From assembly GCA_033398695.1 (NCBI GenBank), contig CM065801.1, forward strand, positions 103,161,170 through 103,225,169: DNA of 64,000 nucleotides, read 5' to 3'. The notes under the pieces are model-generated. The model did no database searches. It worked only from the letters and a program-made list of their open reading frames with translations, and was not told the origin of the DNA. The DNA comes from Orobanche coerulescens. Its lineage: Eukaryota; Streptophyta; Magnoliopsida; Lamiales; Orobanchaceae. Shown here in pieces: positions 44,880 to 54,544 of the stretch. Each line of letters begins with the position of its first letter. Position 1 is the stretch's first letter. The position numbers and the translations under genes were made by a program.

Positions 44880-44988
44880 GGGGAAGTAAGAGGAGTTTAA
44901 GAGGTGAGGACGAAGAGGAAGCAAGATGTCTAATTAATTACAGCTGGGACATCATCTGCAAAGGAAGGAGCTGACCAAGAGCAAACTG

Positions 44989-45537
44989 ATGATCAGCCTG
45001 CAGCCAAAAGAAGGAGGATCAGATCTGGGGAAGCCTACTCTAGAATGGGAAGGCAAAGAGTTGTGGTATGTTGAAGACTTTCTTCCTGTCCAAGCTGCAC
45101 CAATGTGCGGATCTGCAAAGAAAAAGTTCATCAAAGATTTTTACATCTGGGAGTTACTCCAGGATGTAAATTGCTCCACACAGTAGACCTTCATTAACTT
45201 TATGGATTCAGCACATCCAAAACTCTGGGCCATCTTACTAAAATACGCTGAGAAATGTAGTGCATACCCCATGATTCCTCCCTTCAGACCTAAAGATCCG
45301 CCCACTCTACCAAATAATGAACTGAATGAATTAGCACTGCAAAGGAAGATAAACAAGTTGTGTGAAGAGCATAAGTTCTCTTCCTAAGAAGAACAATATT
45401 TTGCTGCACTTGTAGTCAGGAGGAAGTACGGCCTTGCCCCCGTCAAGAAAAGGCCTATTGGTGCAAAGACATATCCTCCATGCAGCCTATTCGCAGAGGC
45501 AGAGGTAGATGAATTGTATTCATATCTTTTTATGTAA
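44989..45537 (+). pseudogene. Copia F second accessory segment
   Basis: One frame of about 182 codons has TAG 45184-45186 and TAA 45385-45387. It reads GKELWYVEDFLPVQAAPMCG, KKFIKDFYIWELLQDVNC, HPKLWAILLKYAEKCSAYPM and ELALQRKINKLCEEHKF, then ends ELYSYLFM. It may be the C-terminal domain of the accessory protein in another frame, because an NLS-like AAKRRRIRSG is readable just before it. The family is not recognised. It is followed by 210 AT-rich bases and the LTR. Confidence 0.45.
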
Positions 45538-45747
45538 ATTTTGTACTTATAATTTTCCTGTATTTTGATCATTGAAAGCCATGTACTTGTAAAATAATAC
45601 AGAAAAATTAATATAACAGTCTTTTGAACGATAATTCCCAGTTGTCTCAAAGCAAGACTAATTTTAGTTTGTGTCTTGCACTCAACTGCAAACCTGTTCA
45701 TTTGAATAATTTGCTTAAGTTTTGCCATCATCAAAATAGGTGGAATT

Positions 45748-47160
45748 TGTTAGGAATACTTGTTAGATTTTGATGATGTCATTATTTCAAATGTTTATTA
45801 CTTGGCAAAAATGTAAGGAAGGACCAAATGAGTATCTTCCATAGGCCAAATTATATTAAGTTAAATACTTGGCAAAATGTAAAGAAGAACCAAATGAGTA
45901 TCTTCTATAGGCCAAATCAAATCGGCTAAGTACAAAGGTACATATAAGTACATCAGAGAAGTACAGCCGAGTCAAGTCAGAGAAGTTCTGGTTAACAAAA
46001 ATTCATCAGATATGTTTGACCAGACTGCAGTCAAGTGATCAGTAGACTAAGTCATCTGAAGTCTGACCATCAGACAAGTCAAAATTCTTCAAGTCAGAAG
46101 ACTTCAGACAAGTCATCTGATCAGGCGAGTCTCAAACAGTCACCGACAGAGAAGTCCAAACTGAAGAGAAGATGACTGTACATCAGCCAACTTGACTTAT
46201 AAGAGATCAGCCAAGTACTCCAAGTCCACGTCAGTATGCGTTGAATAGTCAAATATTATGCAAAGTCACATGCAAGCGTGAAGAGACAAATTGGAGAGAT
46301 TCCCGCAAGGATATGAATTAAATTATTCATCCAGACCTACCACTGAAGACTTTAATCTTATTATATTCGAAAGATGCGGCGCCTCACATGCAAAGACTTC
46401 ACAACGGTCGAATGATGGATTAAAATATGGGAATACAGCCTTGCAACGTTCAGAAAAATAAACAAAGAAGTCTATTTCTCCAACGGACGGATTTGTTACA
46501 AGATTTGCAACGGCTATGAAGAATGCTCAAGGATCAACACTTATATATATCCGAAGATTTGAAGATGAGCAGTACGATGCGAACAAAACTCTCAAGCGAT
46601 CAAAGTAATCAAAGCAATCAAAGCAATCACATAGCATCGTGAAAAGAGCAGTACTCGAAGTTCTTATTTAAAGAAAGCTCTTAGTTGGAGAAGACAAACA
46701 CTCTTGTCTTAAAACCTAAGTTCGGGGTACTTCACTGGTTGAAGTTGCGAGACTGATAGGCATCCGAGGATTTGAAGAATCAAGTGGTGCTAGGCAGTCA
46801 AATAGGAGTTGCAACGACGTGATTTCCACTGGTTGGAAGTTGTTGTAGCTAAGTAGTAGAATCACTGTAATATTTATCACTGGTTGAGAATTATAGTAGA
46901 TTCATCTCCAACTGGTTTGGAGAAAGTGGATTAGTAGAGGATTACCACACCTCTGAGACCACTATAAATTGCCTGCGTGTTTTACTGTTTTCAGCATCAT
47001 ACTTAACTGCTGCATTCATTCATTACTGTTCCATTACTTAGTCTTGATTTCGTCATCAGCTGATTTCTGCATATCTATCAGCTGAGAAACTTACTCTTTG
47101 TGAAAAAGAGTTTAAGAGTTTCAATAAGTCTATTCACCCCCATCTAGACTTATTCCTGGA
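45748..47160 (+). repeat. Copia F 3' LTR
   Basis: It begins TGTTAGGAATACTTG after a degraded purine tract (TCATCAAAATAGGTGGAATT). Short aagtca/tcagac repeats fill U3, a TATA-like cttatatatatcc lies at 46549-46561, and the end reads CTATTCACCCCCATCTAGAC then TTATTCCTGG, the worn complement of the start. The exact end is uncertain (47157-47176). No CpG palindrome cluster is present, a useful contrast with the other LTRs. Confidence 0.75.
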
Positions 47161-47370
47161 TGACTTTTGGCCTATAAACATCATACCATCAATAAATTAA
47201 CGATCATACGAGTAAGAATGATCGTAGAACTCCCGAATCCTCTTTGTGACATTTTATCGAACACCTTCAAAGCATTGATTAAGAATTCAACAAAACGATG
47301 GATTTTCGGCAATCCAACCATGGAACAACAAGGGATTCGATATAATACAACTTAATAATCATCAATACCT
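47161..47370 (-). repeat. LTR Y fragment left of gypsy H
   Basis: From 47176 the sequence matches 62430-62620 (catcataccatcaataaatt, gaatgatcgtaga, gatggattttcggcaatcc). The match continues across gypsy H at 57171. The U5 side is lost where copia F adjoins. This is the middle part of an antisense gypsy LTR. Confidence 0.85.
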
Positions 47371-47375
47371 CACTA

Positions 47376-50004
47376 TGTAATAACCGGTTGTAATTCATTC
47401 ATTTTCATTCAGTAATTATCAGTCTGTAATCGTCACTCAGTAATTCTCACTCATTAATAATCACTCATCATTCATGAATCACTCATTTGCGTTCAATGTT
47501 GGCATGTTGTAATCGTATATCGATTCCGATCGTCATGTCATCTCCGTTTAGAGATCGACGGAGCATTATTAATTTTCATCGTGATTGGTAGTAAATCGGG
47601 AGCATCATCCGTGGCTTGTGTTAGACACATTCATTTTCACATTCGTATGTTATGTCGGATCATTCATCACCGTATCGTGGAATCGGAGTTATCGGAATTT
47701 TTCAACTTGGGCGGATCGAGTTACGGCGTAAGGACTTTGGGTTACGGCCGTAACAAGGGTTCGTGTTTCGTGCCATTTGGGCCGAAAGGACTTACGGCCG
47801 TAAGGTCTGTGGGTAGCCGTAAGTTGGCGGTGCAGGCCGTAAGGCTGGCGATTCTGGCGTCTGCGTCAAAGCTACCGAGACATTTTCGGCGAAGGTGAGT
47901 TACGGCCGTAAGGATGGTGAGATACGGCCGTAAGTAGTGTTCGTAAGTTTTGGGTGTTGTCGACCAGGGTGACTTACGGCCGTAAGGGTTGCGACATACG
48001 GCCGTAAGTCGAGGCGTCTGGCCGTCTGAGTTGGCCGATTCTGGCCGTCGTGGCGGCAGTGCCCGGCGTTTTCGGCGAAGAGGGCTTACGGCCGTAAGAT
48101 TTGGCGGATACGGCGTATCATCGGATTACGGCCGTAAGGTGTGCGGTTACGGCCGTAAGGGTGTCGACGGATATTTTTTGACGAAGGCGGGTTACGCCCG
48201 TAACTCAGGATCGGTTACGGCCGTAAGGCTGTCGGCAGGCTTTCGGAAGAAGCCGAGTTACGGCCGTACGAGTTGGCCGGTTACGGCCGTAAGGCCGTTG
48301 ACTTGGAAAGTTACGGCCGTAAGAGGGCCGAGTTCTGGCCGTAACCCGGCAGATTTAAGTACTCGTAGGGACATTTTTACTCATTTTCATCCTCTTCTTC
48401 TTCTTGTTTGAAAGAGAGACTTGAGAGAGGTATTTTTCCATCCTCAATCACTTGTGTATTCGGATTTCATCATCTTATTTCGTTGGGAAGCTTGGATAGT
48501 CGATTTAACACGTTTTCATCGGATCGAAGTGTTTGGATCTTCAAAGGTAATATTCTTCAACACCTTGGATTTCGATTTTGTGTTGAGATAAGATGTTTTG
48601 GACGTTATAATCATGTTATATGAAGGGATATGTATATGATTATAAGTTTGTATAAAGATTCATTGGATTATTGAAGGATTACTCAAGAACACTTTGAATA
48701 TCGAGTTGAAATTGGGGGTTTTCGATTAATTGTCGTTATAATCACGTTTTTGGATATTCGTTTTGGATTATTAATCGTATTGAAGATGTTTTGTGGGTTT
48801 GAAACCTTTCTTGAGGGATTTGATATTGGTATATTGAGGTTTGATTGTAAACAATCGGAGTTCGGACGCAACGTGTTTGATTTAATGCCTCAATGGACTT
48901 GGTTTAGTCGTATTGGCGTTTTGAGTTCGTTATATTCGTGTTTGATTCGTATATTGAACGGATTGTTGGTAATTGAATTGTTCAAGGTTGTTCGAGCGAC
49001 CGATATCTCAATTAGGACATTGTTCGTGGAAGGATAATTGTCACCGGCGTTGAGTAAGTTAATTCTTACTCGGTTAAAAGGATATTCATTCCTTTTGTCG
49101 TTGTTCATTCATAATCATAACTCATTCATCATTGTATTAATCGTATCAAAACTCGTCATTGTCAATTAATCACCTCAGCCATAAGGAACGACGGTTCCGA
49201 TCATTTCATTGAGCTATCATTCATGTCACTATCATTCAATCTTGGTGAGTCATTATTCATTTTCATTGTCACTTTTGTCATATTGTGGCATTCCGGGTCA
49301 TACTTTCGTGACTGTTGGTATGTGTAGGAATTTCATGTCGGGCACATCATAGTCGTGTGTTTGTTGGTGGCCTCACATTGGACTGTGCACACGAGTCGAT
49401 TGCTCGTGAGACTGATTAGGTACAAGACCACGCGTGTTTGATCGTTGGTGGCTTGTGCACGGACACATTTCCATCCCGGACGTAGTGTGGCGCCATTCCT
49501 TTGAGCCGTACTGATTAGTCGATTCATATAGCATGTTTGATTGCGTATGTTTCGACAGGATATTTCATAACTTCAGATATAATCATGATTGTGTATTTTC
49601 AACTCTTGAGGATTGTTGTTATTTGTTTCTGACCCCGTTTGTTGATTTTTTTTTTCAGGTCATTGCTAGGCTAACGCTATGGAATAGGATGTTGATGTCG
49701 TGGATTCCTTGTGATACTTGTTGGGGCCCCTATCTTTGATTATTCATGTTATTGTCCTTTATTTTCCATTGCAGACTTTCATTTGAATACTCCGTTTCAT
49801 TCGGTGTTGTGTATTTTATCTTCATATAAAATACACCGATTCGGTATTGTCTGGTGTGTTGTAACTAAACTCCTCATCGGAGTAATTATTCGTAATGTAG
49901 TTCGGTACTACATTTATCTTGTGTAATTCATTCATTTTCTTTTGCACAGTGGGTCCCGGTTGGGGATCTACGACCGTAATATCCGCCTAGTTTGGGGTGT
50001 TACA
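47376..50004 (+). repeat. Gypsy H 5' LTR (2629 bp)
   Basis: It starts TGTAATAACCGG and ends GGGGTGTTACA. A palindrome cluster lies at 47721-48345, a TATA-like gatttaagta at 48352-48361, a CT-rich leader next, a TTCAAAG/GTAATATT donor-like site at 48546/48547, and a TTTTTTTTTCAG acceptor-like site near 49648-49659. The downstream two thirds is homologous to the gypsy E LTR. Confidence 0.92.
47721..48345. repeat. Palindrome cluster TTACGGCCGTAA (gypsy H 5' LTR)
   Basis: About twenty copies or variants of TTACGGCCGTAA occur in 625 bases, spaced irregularly (about 20-50). Variants ATACGGCCGTAAG, TTACGCCCGTAA and TTCTGGCCGT recur. The last copy lies about 10 bases before the TATA-like box. Spurious Arg/Gly/Tyr-rich frames run across it. 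Confidence 0.9.
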
Positions 50005-50007
50005 GAG

Positions 50008-50021
50008 TTGGTATCGGAGAG
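50008..50021 (+). other. Primer binding site of gypsy H
   Basis: TTGGTATCGGAGAG lies three bases after the LTR end and is identical to the gypsy E site. The 50022-50558 leader is AT-rich without a frame. Confidence 0.85.
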
Positions 50022-50558
50022 TGGTTTTGAATACTACCTTCCGAGTCATGTCTCATTTGAAATCATCGTCATCAGACTAGTATCATTGGACTTTCGCGTC
50101 ACGTGTGACCTGTGCAAATGCCGAGCCAATCGAATAGGAAGAACTGTAAGATTTCTAACGCCATGGTATAATTTCTGGCAATAGTCATTCATTCATCATT
50201 TATCATTTCACAATCCTCAACATCATCATTTATTATGATTAAGACGATCATGTTAACTCATTAATCACTTAATTCATTTCATTACTCAGTTAATGATCAG
50301 GACGACCATGTTAATTCATTAATCATTTAATTCATTTCATTACTCAGTTGCCGATCTAGATGATCATATTAAAAATCTTGTTAAGTTATTCAAAATAATC
50401 ATTTCAAGAATTTCATCAGATATTCATCTCACTTCAGTCAATCATTCATATAATCACTAAGTTAGAGCATGTATACTCATTTTCATCATCTCATGACGTA
50501 ATCATAACGTGATAATCATGCGGGTAATATAATCATTATGCGACCTCCCTACTTCAGT

Positions 50559-51250
50559 ATGGAGAGAGGCTGTCGAGATGCACGGAAGAGGCGCGGTGCG
50601 GGCCGAAACCCGAGGAATAATCACTGTTGTCGGGAAATCGTGCCGGGACTCGGCTCGATCAGAAGATGTTCGGGTTGATCCACTCACTTTTATGCAGGCC
50701 ATGATGACCCATGTGCGATTGCTCAATCATCATTGTGCCACTGACCGGATTAATCGAGAGAACTCTTCCGTATGAGCCACCGCTAAGGAAAGTGCTGAAC
50801 AACAACCTTCATTTGTCAACAAGAAATCAACGGCGTAATCAATCCGAAGGCGGTCACCAACCTTCAAGAAGCCTCGTGTGAGCCCTATCGTTTCGAGCGA
50901 CCTTCTACGGCGCATAATCGTGCGGGACCTCATTCCCGGCGGCCGGTTCGGCCATCACTGTTTCAATTGTGGGCCGGGTCATTTCAGCACCGAGTGTCCG
51001 AAACCGTCTATCACGTGCTATAATTGTGGGAATTTTGGACATAAGGCCCGTTTTTGCCGAAAGGACTCCAAGTCGGCCCGGCGGCATCTCAGGCCCCGAA
51101 GCAATCGGCGTTTAATCGATCGCTTTGTCAACGTCATTTAAGACAATGGAAGCAAATAGAGTTGGAGCTCGTACTTATCGACGGGAGCGTCCGGTTCGGG
51201 GCAGCAAGTCCTGATTCATATGATGAGGAGGATCGACGATCGGTGGTCGA
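50559..51250 (+). pseudogene. Gypsy H gag remnant
   Basis: ATG 50559-50561 (MERGCRDARKRRGAGRNPR) matches the gypsy E gag start. VRVDPLTFMQAMM follows at about 50665. Most of the gag core is missing, with a jump to the linker and two knuckles at 50960-51060 (CFNCGPGHFSTEC, one residue short, and CYNCGNFGHKARFC). The remainder decays into protease traces (51190-51330). Multiple single-base losses break the frame. Confidence 0.8.
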
Positions 51251-51659
51251 ATGATTTCGTATACTCGTAATTTTATTTCAACTTGTGTGTACCTTTTGAT
51301 CTTTGGTACACCGCATTCATTCATTTTCGAATCATGCTTGAATAGACTTATTTCGGAATAGTCCCATTGCTTGTGGACTTCATACCATCGGTCTACCTGA
51401 CGATGGAAGAATTTTCGGAATTTTACCAAATTAAGCTTAATGACCGCGATTGGTTGATGGATCTAATCGTGGTGAACCTACCTTAGGACGATGTAATTTT
51501 CAGTATTTGTTGGTTCAACCGTCTTGATACTATCCTCAGTGATTGTTAGCGTTTGGTCACTATCTTTCCATCGTTGGTTGTCGATTGTGTGCTTCAGGGA
51601 AGTGATCCCCGTTGTTCCAGTAGAATTTTTATTATGACAGAGGCAGAGAGATTCCGCGA

Positions 51660-52040
51660 TCGAACTATTCAATCATTCATTGTATCATTTTCATCGATTG
51701 GCCTTTCTAGGGCAATCGAGTTATTCAATCATTCATTGTATCATTTTCATCGATTGGCCTTTCTAGGGCAATCGAGTTATTCAATCATTCATTGTATCAT
51801 TTTCATCGATTGGCTTTTCTAGGGCAATCGAGTTATTCAATCATTCATTGTATCATTTTCATTGATTGGTCTTTCTAGGGCAATCGAGTTATTCAAACAT
51901 TCATTGTGTCATCTTCATCGATTGGCCTTTCTAAGGCAATCGAGTTGTTCAATCATTATTGGTATCTCTTTTTATCGATTGACCATTCAAGGACAATCGA
52001 AATGTTCAATCATTCGTGGTATCATTGTCATCGATTGACG
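51660..52040 (+). repeat. 56-bp minisatellite within gypsy H
   Basis: About seven head-to-tail copies of a 56-base unit occur, recognisable by gggcaatcgagttattcaat and catcgattggcctttctag. Copies are nearly perfect on the left and diverge to the right. The unit is absent from gypsy E at the matching place between protease and RT, so it arose inside H. Its open frame (Phe/Ile/Ser-rich) is a by-product. Confidence 0.92.
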
Positions 52041-52129
52041 ATGTATTCTGCACGAGTTATCCGGTTGCCTTCACATAGAGTAGTGGAATTCGAGTGAGTT
52101 GGAACCGCACGTTCCCTTTATCGAAGGCA

Positions 52130-54513
52130 CCGTATCGGATGGCCCCGACTGAATGCAAGAGTTGAAGATTCAACTTGAGGAGTAGTTCGAGAAAGGTTAT
52201 CTCCGACCGATTGCGTCCCGTGAGGAGCACCGGTGTGATCTGTCAAGGAGAAGGATGGCTCGCCTCGTGTGTGTATTAATCACGAAGTTGATCGGGGTAA
52301 TGATCAAGAGTAGTATCCCTTACCCCGTATTGATGATCTTTTAGATCAACTTCAGGAGCCTCGGTATTTTTTCCAGGATCGACTTAAGATCTGGACATCA
52401 CCGATTGCGGATTCGAGAATCGGATATCGCGAGACGGCGTTCATACACGCTATGGTCATTATGAGTTCGTAATTATGCCGTTCGGGCTATCTATTGCACT
52501 GCGGTATTCATGGAGTTAATGAATCGGGTTTTCATCGACTTTTAGATCGGTTGTTGTTGTCTTCATCGACGACATTTTGATTTATTCTCTTAGCCGAGAG
52601 GAACACGAGGTTCATCTTCTTCAGTTCTCGAAGTGTTGAGGCGAGCAATTTTATGGAAGTTTTCTTAATGTGAGTTACGGATGTCCAGTGACTTTTCTCG
52701 GGCATGTAATTTCATCAGCGAGTTCGTGTCGACCCTCGGAAGACGGAGGCTATCCGAGATTGGCAACCTCCGAAAGATGTTAAGTAAATCCAAGTTCCCG
52801 GATTAGATGATTTATTATCCACCCACGACCAGGAGCTAACAACCGTGGTTTTCGCGTTGGAATTTTGGCGTCATTACCTTTATGGCGTCACTGTCGATCA
52901 TTCACCAATCACCGAGATGAGAGTAATAATGAAATGAATGAAGTATATATTTACTCACAAGGAGTTAAATATGCGGCAGGCGGTGGTTGGAACTAATCAA
53001 AGATTTTGATCTCGAGATCCTTTACCACCCGGGCAAGGCGAACGTTGTCGCCGACGCCTTGAGTCGTAAGTCCGTTCAGGAGCATATGCTTACTCATTTA
53101 AGAGTTCAGAAGGAGCTTCAGCAGGAATTCCTTAGACCCGAGATCGAGGTCCGACTTGACAAGTTCAGGGACGACTTTGTATGTTAGAGATTTCATCATC
53201 ACTTGAGGAGGAAATCGGGGTTGATTCATTTCTTTGCTCATCCGCGAGGATGTGGTAGGGAAAGCCCACGAAATTGTGGTCCACGAGGATGGACTCTTGA
53301 GTTTTGAGAATCGGTTGTGCGTGCGGCGAATGATGAGTTGAAGAGCTCGATCTTGAGAGAAGCTCATGCTACCCCTTATCCGGTTCATCCGGGTCTAGCA
53401 GTGTACGGGATATGAAACAACATTTACGGTGGAATAATATGTAGCGAGTCGCGGAATTTGTTTCGAGATGTTTAGCCTATTGGCAAGTCAAGATTGAAAA
53501 TCGGCGACCGGTGAGTATGTCGATATCGCTTCCTATTCCGGGATGGAAGTGGGAAGACATTTCTATGGATTTCTTCACAAGTTTGCCGACGAGTCGTCGT
53601 GGCATGAATACGATCCGGGTGATCGTGGATCGCTATCTAAATCAGCTCATTCCCTTGAGATCAAGGATACGTGGGGTCCCGAGAGACTTACCCAATGCTC
53701 GCAGAGAGTTAGTGAGATTGCGGAACTCCTAAGAGTTTTGTTTCGATCGTGTCGGGCGATTCGTGTCTCGTTTAGGGAACCAATTCATCGTGCTTTGAGA
53801 ACTCGGCTTAATATCATTACCGTTTTCATCCTCGATCGACGGACAATCGGAGAGGACTTTTCGAGGCAGTGGAGGACATGTTGAGGGCATGCGTCCTCGA
53901 TTAGTAGAGGATCGGGAAGCCCGATTCTTACGGTTGTCGATCTCCATTGTGTTGGGACGACCCATCGAGTCAATCGGCACCGAGCCCGATATACTTATAG
54001 CCGCCGGGAGAAGGTAGCTTTGATCGAGAGACGTCTGTTGTTGCTCGAGTCGGCGAAATCATATACGGTGTCGTCATCGACCACTAGAGTTCGAGACGGG
54101 TGACCACGTTTTGGTCAAGGTATCCCAGTCGAGGTATTTTCCGTTTTGGGAAGAGGGAAAGTTGAGTCCGAGATTCATTGGACCGTTTGAGATTTTGGAT
54201 CGAGTGGGCGAGTTAGCTTATCGATTGGCTTTACCTCGGCGTTGAGCCGAATTCATAATGTGTTTCATGTCTCTCGATTGCGGAAGTATGTTGCCGGCCG
54301 AGTCACATACTACGATTCGGTAAATCGAGATCGCCGACGATCATTCATATGAGGAACGTCCTATTCGAGTTCTAGAGCGGCGAATCGAGACAGGTTGAGG
54401 AATAAGACGATTCCTTTGGTTAAAATTCGATGGTCTAGACACGGAGTCGAAGAGGCTACTTGGGAACCGAGGATAGTATGCGGGAGAGTTATCCCGAGTT
54501 GTTTGACCCTTAG
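52130..54513 (+). pseudogene. Gypsy H pol remnant
   Basis: RT (52150-52800), RNase H end (52980-53080: [26 protein letters not shown]), tether, integrase (53330-54100, with [20 protein letters not shown]) and chromodomain (54390-54510: IPLVKIRWSRHGVEEATWE) are recognisable in changing frames. Most blocks have lost one to a few bases every 30-80 bases. The stop TAG 54511-54513 leads into the GTTTCGGGGACGAAAC hairpin. Confidence 0.85.
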
Positions 54514-54542
54514 TTTCGGGGACGAAACTCTTTTTAAGGGGG
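54513..54542 (+). other. Gypsy H hairpin and polypurine tract
   Basis: The palindrome GTTTCGGGGACGAAAC (54513-54528) is followed by CTTTTTAAGGGGG (54530-54542), two bases before the LTR start at 54545. The layout is the same as in gypsy E. Confidence 0.85.
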
Positions 54543-54544
54543 TA

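Larger units (their letters stand above)
34716..47160 (+). mobile_element. Copia F, split by a CACTA element, with accessory ORF
   Basis: The plus strand has protease (34716-35090), integrase, RT, RNase H (39008-41921), an accessory region (42492-45537), a degraded purine tract (45732-45747) and the 3' LTR (45748 to about 47160). The 5' portion lies left of element I and is not seen. It is the same family as copia A. An extra ORF between pol and the 3' LTR is the hallmark of SIRE-type Ty1/copia elements. Confidence 0.88.

Noticed and set aside
47371..47375. CACTA at the gypsy H boundary as a DNA transposon end
   Set aside because: It is the 5-bp target duplication of gypsy H. No CACTA terminus or inverted partner exists there.
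47989..48411. 140-residue Arg/Gly/Tyr-rich frame
   Set aside because: It runs through the TTACGGCCGTAA cluster of the LTR and is broken in the paired LTR.
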